Notes: generated by a model from the sequence alone, not told the origin. A stretch of 64,000 bases of DNA from Neobacillus mesonae (GCA_023715865.1 JAMBOW010000008.1:1-64000); one strand, 5' to 3'; shown: positions 51,629 through 63,487, counted from the stretch's first letter. Numbers and translations are program-made.

Positions 51629-53344
51629 TCAGGATTTCTCTTTATACAGGAGCTTGGATGCTTGTCCGAACGAGATTCCCGTATAGTAGTGTTTAAGAAT
51701 CTCCGTTGCCGTATAACCTTCTTGTGCCATACCGTTCGCGCCCCATTGGCTCATGCCGACGCCGTGACCGTAACCGAGTGTCGTAATCGTAATATCGCTG
51801 CCTTTGGTAGACCAGGTAAATTCGCTAGACCGAAGTCCTAAGAGCTCTCTTATATCCTTACCAGAGAATCGCTTGCTTCCTACACGAATCTCTTTAATTC
51901 TGTTCCCGTCCGTCTTGGAGATGACCTCTATAAAAGGCTGGGCTCCTTCATTATTGGTAGACACCGGCGTTGCTTCCGGAACAACATTCAGCTTATTCAT
52001 AAATTCCGCTCGGCTCATCGTGATGCTCTCTTTAAAACCAGGTGCAATTTTGGCATCCCATGGACTGGATACGCTTCGCAGGTAAGGCAGCTCCTGTTGC
52101 CACACATCCTCCGAGTTCTCCGTATATCCATTGCTCGTGGAGAAAAAGGACGCTGTTATCGGTTCACCATGATAAGTCATGATCGTATCCTTGCTTTCTC
52201 GAATCGCTTGTTCGAGCTTGGCCCATTCTTCTTCCTTGCCTGCGGCCTTCCACTCCTCCTGAAGTCCCTCATATGGATGATAAACCTGATGGTCTACCGT
52301 ATCGGTGACATCAGCGCCGGAGGCCGGAACGCCGCTGGTATCATGAGCGGCGAGTCGCTTTACTATGAAGGTGCGCGCGGCAATGGCCTGCGCCTTCAGT
52401 GCCTCGAGGCCGAAGTCCGAAGGCATTTCGGCCGCCAGCACCCCGGTGACGTACTGTTCCAGCGTCACCGTATCGATGGTGCCCGTCTCCGCCAGGTAGA
52501 CGCGCACCTCGGGTTCAGGATACACCACGGCCGGTTGCTGCACGGCCGGTGGTGTATCCTGTGCGGAGGAGGCAGGCGGTGCAACTGCCTCCTCCGGCGC
52601 CGCTTCCCCGCCGAGGCCGGTGCTCTCACCGGCAGCGGGGGGCGCGGTTTGCTCCGCCGCTGGCGCGGGCTGCGGCGGAGTTCCCTCGCGGGGCCATGCC
52701 AGCACTGCTGGAATTAGCAGTGCGGTGAGGGCCAGCCCCGCGAGGCCGGCGGCGGGTGCGAAGCGCCGCCGATTAGGGCGCCGCGGGCCGCTGCCGCGGC
52801 GCCAAATGTAGCGGGCAGCAGCAGATGGCTGCCCGCCTGGCGCCGGCGCACTCACTTCCGGCGCCTCAGAAGGACTTGTCCTTGTATCTGCAAACCATTT
52901 ATCAAGTTCATCCGAACTCTCTGTCTCGTCCTCTTTGGTCACTTCGTTTTGTATGTGCTGCTTCGTTGGTTTCACAGGACTCATTGGTGTTTCAATTTTT
53001 TCAAGCTTAACTAGCTTCTCTTCATTCTTTTGTTCCTCTAATTTGCCCCGTGTCTCTGGTCTCACTACAGAGCCTTCCACGATACTCGATTCTCTTTCCT
53101 TGTCCTCAGAACCCTTTTTCATTTTCCTTGTATTCATGTCAATCAGCTGGGCAGAGGTTTCGACAGCCGCATCCGGTTTCTTCTTTTTAATGAGATAACG
53201 CTTCGATCCATCTATATTTTGAAGAACGGGATTAGAAGCTTCTGAATTTTGTTCTCTCGGCCAAGGCACCTTAACGATTTTACTTCTTCTAAATGTGCGT
53301 AATCTTTCTTTCTTTTTATATGAATTGCTGCGTCTCTCGTTCAT
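51629..53344 (-). CDS. spoIID: Stage II sporulation protein D, N-terminally extended
   Basis: 571-residue SpoIID, the peptidoglycan lytic transglycosylase of engulfment; family members are usually ~340 residues. The conserved domain occupies the C-terminal half: LEQYVTGVLAAEMPSDFGLE with the catalytic Glu, ALKAQAIAARTFIVKRLAAH, TASFFSTSNGYTENSEDVW, YGHGVGMSQWGANGMA. The first ~190 residues are a basic, Lys/Glu-rich cytoplasmic extension (KKKERLRTFRRSKIVKV), followed by one membrane helix (LAGLALTALLIPAVLAW) and a Pro/Ala-rich linker. Residues ~165-340 are encoded by a strikingly GC-rich stretch. ATG 53344 follows GGAGGG at 9 nt. A sigma-E promoter is expected but was not clear. Confidence 0.93.
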   Translation of the reverse strand: MNERRSNSYKKKERLRTFRRSKIVKVPWPREQNSEASNPVLQNIDGSKRYLIKKKKPDAAVETSAQLIDMNTRKMKKGSEDKERESSIVEGSVVRPETRGKLEEQKNEEKLVKLEKIETPMSPVKPTKQHIQNEVTKEDETESSDELDKWFADTRTSPSEAPEVSAPAPGGQPSAAARYIWRRGSGPRRPNRRRFAPAAGLAGLALTALLIPAVLAWPREGTPPQPAPAAEQTAPPAAGESTGLGGEAAPEEAVAPPASSAQDTPPAVQQPAVVYPEPEVRVYLAETGTIDTVTLEQYVTGVLAAEMPSDFGLEALKAQAIAARTFIVKRLAAHDTSGVPASGADVTDTVDHQVYHPYEGLQEEWKAAGKEEEWAKLEQAIRESKDTIMTYHGEPITASFFSTSNGYTENSEDVWQQELPYLRSVSSPWDAKIAPGFKESITMSRAEFMNKLNVVPEATPVSTNNEGAQPFIEVISKTDGNRIKEIRVGSKRFSGKDIRELLGLRSSEFTWSTKGSDITITTLGYGHGVGMSQWGANGMAQEGYTATEILKHYYTGISFGQASKLLYKEKS

Positions 53345-53535
53345 TCTCTAGTTCCCTCCGTTCTATTTGCCAGACACTAGTTCTTCCGGCTCGTAGAGAC
53401 TTCATACGCCTATACATATGAGGTCTGTCCATTTGATAGAACTGAAATAAGAGAATAGAAATATATAATAGTAAGTATTAGGACCAACTTATAATAGAAG
53501 AAGTAAATATCCTATTCTATGCTTTGTAGAAAAAG

Positions 53536-53564
53536 AAAAAACCAAGCCTGTAAAAGGCTTGGTT
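53536..53564 (-). terminator. Intrinsic terminator after murA
   Basis: 10-bp perfect stem AACCAAGCCT/AGGCTTGGTT (5-nt loop) with a U run on the minus strand. 45 nt past the murA stop, so spoIID must have its own promoter. Confidence 0.9.
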
Positions 53565-53608
53565 CTTTGTTCGAACACAATGTTGCTTATTCAATTATAA
53601 TGGGTGAT

Positions 53609-54949
53609 TTAAGCCCAAGTGGATTGAACTTTCAATCGACCTGTTTCGTCTTTAACCTTCTCACTCGCTTTGTTGTCCAGCTTCGGCTCATCAACAGAGA
53701 TTCGGTAAATATCAGCACCGAGTCCGTTCAGCTTCTCAGCCAGATGTACATATCCGCGATCAATATGATGTACTCCGCCAACTTCTGTCGTTCCGTCAGC
53801 AATCAAGCCAGCCAAAATCAGGGCAGCACCTGCACGTAAATCGGTTGAAGTTACTTTTGCACCTGTAAGCTTAGCTCCACCGGTAATAATAGAAGAACGT
53901 CCTTCTACTTTAATTTCGGCATTCATCAGATTGAACTCATCAACGTGCATAAAGCGATTCTCAAACACAGTTTCCGTTACAACACTTGTTCCTTCGGATT
54001 TGAGCAGCAACGCCATCATTTGGGACTGCATATCCGTAGGAAAACCAGGGTATGGTAATGTTTTCACATCCACTGCTTTAAGCGGACCGTCAGCGATAAC
54101 CCGAACTCCATTTTCGTCTGGAATAATGGTTACACCCATTTCTTCCATCTTCGAAATGACGGGACCAAGGTGATCCGAAATGGCTCCTTCAACGTATACA
54201 TCTCCGCCAGTAATCGCAGCAGCAGCCATGTACGTTCCCGCTTCAATACGATCCGGAATGACCGTATGCTTCACGCCGTGCAGCTTCTCAACGCCATCAA
54301 TACGAATAATGCCAGTACCTGCACCGCGAACTTTTGCACCCATACCATTCAAGTAGTTAGCAAGATCGACAATTTCAGGTTCTTTCGCAGCATTCTCGAT
54401 CGTAGTCGTTCCTTCAGCAAGCACTGCTGCCATCATAATATTTTCTGTTGCACCTACACTAGCAACGTCCAAATAAATTTTGGCACCGCGCAGCTTGCCG
54501 TTTGTTCGTGCTTCTATATAACCTTGCCCTAGGCTGATCTCTGCACCCATTGCTTCAAACCCTTTGAGATGTTGGTCAATAGGGCGAGTACCAATAGCGC
54601 AGCCGCCTGGTAAAGATATTTTTGTATAACCCATCCGAGTTAGCAAAGGACCCATAACTAAAAAGGAAGCCCGCATTTTCGTAACCCATTCGTAAGGGGC
54701 CTCGCACGAAGTTAGTTTCGTTGCGTTTACGGTAATTACTTCATCCTGGTAGTTTACTTCCGCTCCTAGCGATTCCAGTACTTTGTTAATAGTCATCACA
54801 TCGTCGAGAGGAGGTGCATCAATAATTGTGCTTACTCCTTCTTCCCCTAAGAGAGAGGCGGCGATGATCGGAAGAACTGAATTTTTAGCGCCGCTGACTT
54901 TGACACTTCCGGTCAATCTCTTGCCTCCGCGGACGATAAATTTGCTCAT
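53609..54949 (-). CDS. murA: UDP-N-acetylglucosamine 1-carboxyvinyltransferase MurA
   Basis: About 446-residue EPSP-synthase-fold enzyme; adds enolpyruvate from PEP to UDP-GlcNAc, the first committed step of peptidoglycan synthesis. Features are [17 protein letters not shown] with the Lys/Asn of the active site, the fosfomycin-target Cys in [16 protein letters not shown], and [15 protein letters not shown]-like [15 protein letters not shown] near the C-terminus. Of two adjacent ATG codons I prefer 54949: it gives ideal SD spacing and the canonical K22/N23 numbering. The neighbourhood atp-murA-spoIID matches B. subtilis murAA. The product links with the wall genes in this window. Confidence 0.96.
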   Translation of the reverse strand: MSKFIVRGGKRLTGSVKVSGAKNSVLPIIAASLLGEEGVSTIIDAPPLDDVMTINKVLESLGAEVNYQDEVITVNATKLTSCEAPYEWVTKMRASFLVMGPLLTRMGYTKISLPGGCAIGTRPIDQHLKGFEAMGAEISLGQGYIEARTNGKLRGAKIYLDVASVGATENIMMAAVLAEGTTTIENAAKEPEIVDLANYLNGMGAKVRGAGTGIIRIDGVEKLHGVKHTVIPDRIEAGTYMAAAAITGGDVYVEGAISDHLGPVISKMEEMGVTIIPDENGVRVIADGPLKAVDVKTLPYPGFPTDMQSQMMALLLKSEGTSVVTETVFENRFMHVDEFNLMNAEIKVEGRSSIITGGAKLTGAKVTSTDLRAGAALILAGLIADGTTEVGGVHHIDRGYVHLAEKLNGLGADIYRISVDEPKLDNKASEKVKDETGRLKVQSTWA

Positions 54950-54952
54950 CAT

Positions 54953-55449
54953 GGTTCCCTCCGCGCATATTTTTCCCTTTTCTGCTTACAATCTTAGATC
55001 CTGTAAAACAGACCATCCGTTGCCTGCCCGAATGAATCGGAAAATTCGACATCATTATCAATTGTTCGTCAAGATGTCTTTCTTCAGAAAAGAATCGTTT
55101 TCATTTTTATTAGGTAAATTTCCATCTTACAACATTGCATTTGAAGAAATAGCAAACAGTTTTGCTAATCCCCTAACTTCCATCATAACACCTGATAAAT
55201 GTAGGAGACAAGCATTTTTTCATCATTGATAGATAATACCAATCCCGGCTTCCTATAAGCCGTATTTGTCTATCTCTCCACTGATATTTGTTATTTTCAT
55301 TGTTCACATAAACACATGATGTTATTCGACAAAAGCCGTCTTCATCAAGGTCTAACAGAGATTAACCAGCTTTATATATCTTTAAAACAAGATTTTTCAT
55401 AAATCAAAATATGGAGTTAAATTACCAAGCTTGAATTATGTAAAATCAA
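54953..55449 (-). other. Intergenic region between DUF1146 and murA
   Basis: About 500 nt, AT-rich, without a convincing gene; B. subtilis has ywmB in this neighbourhood and I see no counterpart. It holds a possible sigma-A promoter for murA (TTGACG 55067-55072, 17 nt, TCGAAT 55044-55049) and a TAGCAAA/TTTGCTA hairpin at 55150-55167. I see nothing else definite. Confidence 0.5.
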
Positions 55450-55707
55450 CTAAAACAAATATGTTAACATTTGCGTCCAATTCAAATACTTCAGAATGAA
55501 CTCTGATACGAAGTGCCCCAGCACAATGGCTATCAGCAGCTGCAGCATTCTCGCTTGTGGACTCTGCGGGTGACGAACGAATAAGTCCAATTTCAGATGC
55601 TGTAAAGACCACCAAGCAAGCGCCACACAAGCAAGTGAGATGATCATGGCTACAAGGCCATTTACACTGAGAGCTTGATTAACCTGGTCGTTCACCAATG
55701 GATCCAT
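55450..55707 (-). CDS. ywzB: DUF1146 family membrane protein (YwzB-like)
   Basis: 85-residue membrane protein of the DUF1146/YwzB type, located between the atp operon and murA as in B. subtilis. Two membrane helices are visible (VNGLVAMIISLACVALAWWS and ARMLQLLIAIVLGHFVSEFI), separated by a short loop with the family motif LQHLKLDLFVRHPQSPQARM. ATG 55707 lies behind GGAGGATAGAGT. The function is unknown. It is separated from atpC by a terminator and a 245-nt gap, so it is a separate transcript. Confidence 0.88.
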   Translation of the reverse strand: MDPLVNDQVNQALSVNGLVAMIISLACVALAWWSLQHLKLDLFVRHPQSPQARMLQLLIAIVLGHFVSEFILKYLNWTQMLTYLF

Positions 55708-55867
55708 ACTCTATCCTCCGCCTTTTGATAACATCAAATATTACACACTGAGAAATCATAGTCGTAAGCCGTCCCCTTGTCAACCTATCTTGGTATATTA
55801 TTGATTGCCAATATACGTAAACACTGTTTAAATTGTTCTCAATCTGACACAATTTCCGTTTATTGAT

Positions 55868-55888
55868 GAGGAAATTTGTCATTTCCTC
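55868..55888. other. Small inverted repeat downstream of the atpC terminator
   Basis: GAGGAAAT (55868-55875) and ATTTCCTC (55881-55888) with a 5-nt loop, about 20 nt past the atp terminator and in front of the DUF1146 gene. No U run; possible operator or secondary hairpin. Confidence 0.35.
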
Positions 55889-55907
55889 GGAAATATTATA
55901 GAGAAAA

Positions 55908-55943
55908 ATAAAAAAGAGGATCTGGAATGTAACCAGATCCTCT
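55908..55943 (-). terminator. Intrinsic terminator of the atp operon
   Basis: 11-bp perfect stem AGAGGATCTGG/CCAGATCCTCT followed by U6AU5 on the minus strand, 10 nt past the atpC stop. Confidence 0.93.
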
Positions 55944-55952
55944 CTCATATTT

Positions 55953-56354
55953 CTAATTACCGGAAACTTTAAGTCGATTCATGGCCTTTTGTAATGCAAG
56001 TTCAGCACGGCGATGATCGAATTGATCTTTGCTTGCGAGTCTTGTTTCTGCCCGCTCTTTTGCAGCTTTCGCACGATCAATGTCAATATCACTTGCCAGC
56101 TCCGCACTTTCGGCCAGAATAACGACCTTCTCTTTGCGAACTTCAACAAAACCACCGGCAACGGCAATTTTATGTTCTTGTCCATTCGCTTTAATCGTTA
56201 CAGGGGCAATCTGCAGAGGAGTCACAAAGGGAACGTGACCAGGCAAAATACCAAGTTCCCCTTCCAAACCTCGAACAACCAGACTGTTAGCCTGTTCAGA
56301 GTAGATGAGTCGCTCCGGCGTTACAATTTCCAATAAAAAGGTGCTCACTGTCAT
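55953..56354 (-). CDS. atpC: ATP synthase epsilon subunit
   Basis: 133-residue F1 epsilon subunit, part of the central stalk and a regulator of ATP hydrolysis. The N-terminal beta-sandwich shows FLLEIVTPERLIYSEQANSL, the signature GELGILPGHVPFVTPLQIAP and FVEVRKEKVVILAESAELA. The C-terminal helical hairpin (DIDRAKAAKERAETRLASKD to ALQKAMNRLKVSGN) can carry ATP-sensing inhibition in bacilli. ATG 56354 follows GGAGGGATG. It is the last gene of the operon, 71 nt after atpD, and ends at a strong terminator. Confidence 0.97.
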   Translation of the reverse strand: MTVSTFLLEIVTPERLIYSEQANSLVVRGLEGELGILPGHVPFVTPLQIAPVTIKANGQEHKIAVAGGFVEVRKEKVVILAESAELASDIDIDRAKAAKERAETRLASKDQFDHRRAELALQKAMNRLKVSGN

Positions 56355-56425
56355 CCCTCCTGAACACTATCCGCGTAGGATAGTTTGCTTCATGTGTGGA
56401 TTATTAGTTCCTAGGACCTAGGAAA

Positions 56426-57862
<1,437 letters not shown>

Positions 57863-57941
57863 TCATAGATCCAACATTACCGTTCATCGTTTAATCTCTG
57901 TCCTGTTTAGCCTTCGATTATAGTATTCCGTACATTGCTAA

Positions 57942-58811
57942 TTAAGATTGAGCAGCATTGGCTCCAGCAACAATCTCCGTAATTTCTTGCGTGATTGCAG
58001 CCTGACGAGCCCGGTTGTAAGTGAGAGAAAGCTCTCCAATAAGCTTGGAAGCGTTCTTCGTCGCCGCACCCATAGCCGTCATTTTCGCACCAAGCTCACT
58101 TGCCTTACCATTCAGAAGCGCACCGTAAATGAGTGTTTCCGCATAACGAGGAAGAAGAGCTTCCAATACTGCTTCCGCTGAAGGCTCGTATTCGTATTGC
58201 GCAGAAGCTCCGGATGCTTGTTTTTCTGGTCTTTCCATTGGCAGCAGCTTCTCTACCGTTGGAATTTGAGTAAGTGCATTTATAAAATGGCTGTAGCAAA
58301 TATAAATTTCATCAAACTGGCCTTCTTCAAAACCTTGTACTGCTTGGTTAGCAATGGATTTAATATCTGCAAACGTCGGCGAATCAGACAGATCCGTTAC
58401 GTTCATCTCAATTGCTTGTCCCCGGCGTCTGAAGTAATCACGACCCTTTCTACCGATGATATAAAGAGCATACTCATCCTCAGAAGAGTGGCGTTCTTTA
58501 AGGGTTAGCGTGACTTGACGAAGAATGTTGGCATTGTATCCTCCCGCAAGACCGCGGTCAGAAGTAATAATCAGGTAAGCCGTTTTCTTAACCGGACGAG
58601 TGACAAGCATCGGATGGCTGATTTCGTTGGAGGAAGAAGCAATGCTGGTAACTACTTCCTTCAGTTTCTCGGAGTAGGGTCTAGCTGCTTCTGCTTTCTC
58701 CTGCGCTTTTCTCAGCTTGGATGCTGCAACCATTTCCATTGCTTTGGTGATTTGCTTCGTGTTTTGTACACTTTTGATTTGGCGCTTGATTTCGCGCATG
58801 CCTTTTGCCAT
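57942..58811 (-). CDS. atpG: ATP synthase gamma subunit
   Basis: 289-residue F1 gamma subunit, the rotor shaft. The N-terminal helix (MREIKRQIKSVQNTKQITKA then MEMVAASKLRKAQ) and C-terminal helix (GAATKNASKLIGELSLTYNR then ARQAAITQEITEIVAGANA) form the coiled coil. The central Rossmann-like part has AYLIITSDRGLAGGYNANI. ATG 58811 follows AAGGTGGTGAAAAA; this ribosome site abuts the tandem hairpin array that fills the atpA-atpG gap. Such a long gap is unusual between these genes. Confidence 0.97.
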   Translation of the reverse strand: MAKGMREIKRQIKSVQNTKQITKAMEMVAASKLRKAQEKAEAARPYSEKLKEVVTSIASSSNEISHPMLVTRPVKKTAYLIITSDRGLAGGYNANILRQVTLTLKERHSSEDEYALYIIGRKGRDYFRRRGQAIEMNVTDLSDSPTFADIKSIANQAVQGFEEGQFDEIYICYSHFINALTQIPTVEKLLPMERPEKQASGASAQYEYEPSAEAVLEALLPRYAETLIYGALLNGKASELGAKMTAMGAATKNASKLIGELSLTYNRARQAAITQEITEIVAGANAAQS

Positions 58812-58826
58812 TTTTTCACCACCTTA

Positions 58827-58994
58827 GAGTTTTTGACGAAGTCAAAAACTTACTTCGTAAGCGTAATCTTGAGTTTTTGACGAAGTCAAAAACTTACTTC
58901 GTAAGCATCATCTTGAGTTTTTGACGTAGTCAAAACTATCTTCGTAAGCATCATCTTGAGTTTTTGACGGAGTCAAAGCTAGCTCTGTAAGCTT
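58827..58994 (-). repeat. Four tandem ~44-bp hairpin repeats in the atp operon
   Basis: Units start at 58827, 58871, 58915 and 58958 (plus-strand GAGTTTTTGAC), period 44, 44 and 43. The two atpG-proximal copies are nearly identical; the other two have drifted. In RNA each unit can form CUUAC-GAA-GUAAG and a 10-bp AGUUUUUGAC-UUC-GUCAAAAACU hairpin. The two loops are complementary (ACGAAGU with ACUUCGU). Substitutions in copy 3 and 4 partly change both arms. Confidence 0.9.
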
Positions 58995-59024
58995 TACATC
59001 ATATATTCACGACTTTATAAAGAG

Positions 59025-59054
59025 AGGCTGCGGCGTACGTTAGCCGCGCAGCCT
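59025..59054 (-). other. GC-rich hairpin downstream of atpA
   Basis: Stem AGGCTGCG (59025-59032) with CGCAGCCT (59047-59054) plus inner GC pairs, 60 nt past the atpA stop. On the minus strand it is followed by CTCTTTATAAAG, not a proper U run. Possible partial terminator, RNase-processing or mRNA-end-protecting element. Confidence 0.55.
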
Positions 59055-59113
59055 TCTTGCACAAAAGTTTCTATACATTATCGTTCATCAGCGGCTTGCT
59101 ATAGGCTCTGCTA

Positions 59114-60634
<1,521 letters not shown>

Positions 60635-60647
60635 TCACCCCTCACAA

Positions 60648-61193
60648 CTATACTCGTCTACTGAAAGACTGTTCTATCCGTTTCAATTGACCTGCTAGAC
60701 TTCCATCATAGATCGTATCGCCGACCACAACTTTCAGTCCGCCGATCAAGCTCGTATCGATAATATTTTCAATGCGGATCTGTTTGTTGATTCGTTCTCC
60801 AAACTCTTTCTGAACCGCAAGTTTTTCTTCTTCATTAAGCTCATAGGTTGAGTAGACGCGTGCGTTGACCATACCCAGAGCATCTGCTTCAAGATTCAGA
60901 TAGCTGTCAACGACAGCATCCAAGAGCTGAATGCGTCTCCGCTCAATCAGCAGATTAATCGTGTTCAGCACAGGCTCCGAAACCTTTTCTCTCAAACTGC
61001 TGTTGATAACACTCAGTTTGGCAGAAACACTCACATTCGGAGAAGTGATAAATTTCAAGATGTCGCGATCTCCCGCAATGGAGCTTGCAACCGCGCGAAG
61101 TTCGGCTTCCACTTCCAGGACGGACTGTTTCTCGATCGCCACATCGAACAACGCTTTAGCATATCGTTTGGCGACTACCGTATCCTGACTCAT
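60648..61193 (-). CDS. atpH: ATP synthase delta subunit
   Basis: 181-residue F1 delta (OSCP-type) subunit, linking F1 to the peripheral b stalk. N-terminal helical domain VAKRYAKALFDVAIEKQSVL, then RRIQLLDAVVDSYLNLEAD, and the C-terminal motif IENIIDTSLIGGLKVVVGDT ending GSLAGQLKRIEQSF. ATG 61193 overlaps the atpF stop (ATGA), indicating coupled translation. Normal length. Confidence 0.96.
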   Translation of the reverse strand: MSQDTVVAKRYAKALFDVAIEKQSVLEVEAELRAVASSIAGDRDILKFITSPNVSVSAKLSVINSSLREKVSEPVLNTINLLIERRRIQLLDAVVDSYLNLEADALGMVNARVYSTYELNEEEKLAVQKEFGERINKQIRIENIIDTSLIGGLKVVVGDTIYDGSLAGQLKRIEQSFSRRV

Positions 61194-61678
61194 GGTCTGC
61201 CTCCTACTTCATTCAGATACTTCTCAACAAGCTCTTCTTGAGTCTGATCTTGTTTAACTTCTTTATCAAGAATCTTGGAAGCGATTTGTACAGAAACAGC
61301 ACCGATTTCATTGCGCAAGGAAGCAACAGCCTTGTTCTTCTCGCTTTCAATATCACGAACTGCATCAACTTTCAGACGATCAGCTTCTTGTTTAGCCAGA
61401 TCAATGATTTGCTCGGCTTGATTCGCACTAGTTTTGCGGGACTGCTCGATAATGTCTTGAGCCTCTTGGCGTGCTTCTTGAAGCGCAGTCTTTTGCTCTT
61501 CCACATATTCAGTAGCTTGCTCACGTGTTCTCCTAGCATCTTCCATTTGCTGCATTACCATAGTACGACGCTGCTCCATGATTCCAAACAGTTTGTTGAA
61601 AGCAAATTTTTGCAACAAAACATAGAGAATGATAAATGAGATCATGGCAAGCACTATATTTTCCCATAAAATTGCCAC
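61190..61678 (-). CDS. atpF: ATP synthase b subunit
   Basis: 162-residue Fo b subunit: one N-terminal membrane helix (ENIVLAMISFIILYVLLQKF) followed by a long charged coiled coil (MEQRRTMVMQQMEDARRTRE through LRNEIGAVSVQIASKILDKE) that makes the peripheral stalk. The start is GTG 61678 behind GGAGTG. It sits 91 nt after atpE and overlaps atpH by 4 nt. Confidence 0.96.
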   Translation of the reverse strand: MAILWENIVLAMISFIILYVLLQKFAFNKLFGIMEQRRTMVMQQMEDARRTREQATEYVEEQKTALQEARQEAQDIIEQSRKTSANQAEQIIDLAKQEADRLKVDAVRDIESEKNKAVASLRNEIGAVSVQIASKILDKEVKQDQTQEELVEKYLNEVGGRP

Positions 61679-61769
61679 TCAGGTCACTCCTTTCCAGTTA
61701 TCACATTATGCCTTAACAAAACGAAGGCGCGGATGGCATCGCCCTCCCCGCCAAACCGTAAAACTGATA

Positions 61770-61997
<228 letters not shown>

Positions 61998-62089
61998 TCA
62001 GATATTTAAAATTATTTAATGACTAAAATGAATATAATAATCTCTTGGACAGCATCTCTATGATGTGTACTAAGAGTTTACCAGTGTTG

Positions 62090-62851
62090 CTAATGCTCTT
62101 CGTGAATCGATGCCTGTGCGATGTAAACCATAGACAGAATCGTAAAGATAAATGCCTGCAGCGCACCGACAAAAATACTGAAGCCTTGCCACACGGCCAA
62201 AACAGGTATTCCCACCCATGTAAGCTTTAATATGGTCGAGATTAGAATCTCACCGGCGAAGATATTCGCAAACAAACGAATTGCGAGTGCGATTGGTTTC
62301 GCCAAGTTCTCGATAATATTAAGCGGAAGGAAGACTGGGAACGGCTCAATATAATGCTTGAGATAATGCTTACGATTGTGCTTGAGACCAAGATAATGGA
62401 TAAGGATGAATACCACAAGCGCCAAACCTGCCGTAATAGAGATATCCGCTGTAGGTGATTTCCACCACAGAATGTGTGCAGGATGAGTTGGATCCACATG
62501 TGTTGTTGCTTGGATAACTTGTCCAAAGATCATATCCTCATCGTAATGCTCTGTAATTACAGCAAACGGCAATCCCAGCAAGTTAGCTACAAGGATAAAC
62601 AGGATCAGCGTGAGACCCAACGTAATGTATGGTTTACCTTTGCTAAGAGGCATTGCGCTTGCAACGATGTTCTGTACGAATTCCACGACCCATTCCATAA
62701 AATTCTGCAATTTGGACGGATTCTCGACAGACAAATTTCGTGTTGCTAATTTCACAAGCAGGAATACGACAAGAACCGTTACCGCCAGCATCAACACTGC
62801 GGAAAGATCAATGTTAAGCCCCCCGAGTTTGATTATAGGTGATTCATGCAT
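62090..62851 (-). CDS. atpB: ATP synthase a subunit
   Basis: 253-residue Fo a subunit with about six membrane helices, providing the proton half-channels. The essential Arg lies in LAKPIALAIRLFANIFAGEI; other conserved parts are LPLNIIENLAKP, NLLGLPFAV and the C-terminal GALQAFIFTILSMVYIAQAS. ATG 62851 is 35 nt after atpI. Normal length. Confidence 0.97.
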   Translation of the reverse strand: MHESPIIKLGGLNIDLSAVLMLAVTVLVVFLLVKLATRNLSVENPSKLQNFMEWVVEFVQNIVASAMPLSKGKPYITLGLTLILFILVANLLGLPFAVITEHYDEDMIFGQVIQATTHVDPTHPAHILWWKSPTADISITAGLALVVFILIHYLGLKHNRKHYLKHYIEPFPVFLPLNIIENLAKPIALAIRLFANIFAGEILISTILKLTWVGIPVLAVWQGFSIFVGALQAFIFTILSMVYIAQASIHEEH

Positions 62852-62886
62852 AGTGACTTTTTCACCCCTTTCCCGTAGTTAATGTG

Positions 62887-63264
62887 CTAACCTTTTTTTC
62901 TGATACTTTCAATAATACTTACCGGAACAGCGAGTACCTGCACCAAGAAAAGCCCAGCAACTGTAGCCCATATTGAAACGGAATCAAACCGGATTGCAAA
63001 CATAATCGCAAGTATCGTAATACAGATCCGGGTCAGGAATCCAAAGTTAATTCGCCTGCCTTGGACCTCAGCAGCGACTTCTGATACCTGCTTCACTTTG
63101 ATAGACAGATATCGAAAATTAAATAATCCTGCAGATAATCCGATAATAAATCCTAGGGAAACAGAACGGTATTCAGGAAACAGTGCCCATCCCAGAAAAG
63201 CAAATGCCAGCAGGAAGAACGTTACTCTAGTAACTGCATTTACAATGGAAGACAAACTAATCAT
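62887..63264 (-). CDS. atpI: ATP synthase subunit I
   Basis: 125-residue membrane protein with four helices (TFFLLAFAFLGWALFPEYRS, LGFIIGLSAGLFNFRYLSIK, ICITILAIMFAI, VAGLFLVQVLAVPVSIIESI). AtpI assists c-ring assembly or Mg2+ handling and is the usual operon leader in Bacillus. ATG 63264 overlaps the atpZ end by 8 nt, so they are translated together. Confidence 0.9.
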   Translation of the reverse strand: MISLSSIVNAVTRVTFFLLAFAFLGWALFPEYRSVSLGFIIGLSAGLFNFRYLSIKVKQVSEVAAEVQGRRINFGFLTRICITILAIMFAIRFDSVSIWATVAGLFLVQVLAVPVSIIESIRKKG

Positions 63265-63487
63265 TTTGTTCCCCCAAAAACTTCTTAATAAATATAGCTA
63301 TGTTCAGAACCCCCAGCACCAATCCCACCATACATCCGATAGCGATGAAGTAGGCTTGGCCGTTCATAAGGTTCATTAGCCACCGACCCGCAAAAAATCC
63401 AATGGTTATGTAAGCAGCCAGCAGGATGCCGGAACCACCGATCGAAAGAGCAATTAACCATGGTTTATCTTGGTTCATATTAGACAC
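63257..63487 (-). CDS. atpZ: AtpZ/AtpI family small membrane protein
   Basis: 76-residue protein with two membrane helices (LIALSIGGSGILLAAYITIG and YFIAIGCMVGLVLGVLNIAI), the AtpZ type often fused to or preceding atpI. AtpZ is implicated with AtpI in Mg2+/Ca2+ transport or c-ring assembly. The start is GTG 63487 behind AAAGGG at 7 nt; an internal ATG (63478) is possible. First gene of the operon. Confidence 0.88.
   Translation of the reverse strand: MSNMNQDKPWLIALSIGGSGILLAAYITIGFFAGRWLMNLMNGQAYFIAIGCMVGLVLGVLNIAIFIKKFLGEQND

Larger units (their letters stand above)
58812..59113 (-). other. Long atpA-atpG intercistronic spacer
   Basis: About 300 nt with no gene inside the atp operon. From the atpA side it holds a GC-rich hairpin (59025-59054), ~25 nt of AT-rich sequence, and four tandem hairpin repeats (58827-58994) ending at the atpG ribosome binding site. 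I see no start codon with a usable reading frame. Confidence 0.85.

Noticed and set aside
52097-52717. 206-codon plus-strand frame opposite spoIID
   Set aside because: Antisense shadow in the GC-rich part of spoIID, with no start signals.
55679-55948. 89-codon minus-strand frame between atpC and DUF1146
   Set aside because: It overlaps the DUF1146 start in another frame and its upstream part is the atp terminator.
58827-58994. Short-period repeats resembling a CRISPR array
   Set aside because: The units are contiguous without unique spacers, are self-complementary in two places, and lie inside the atp operon without cas genes.
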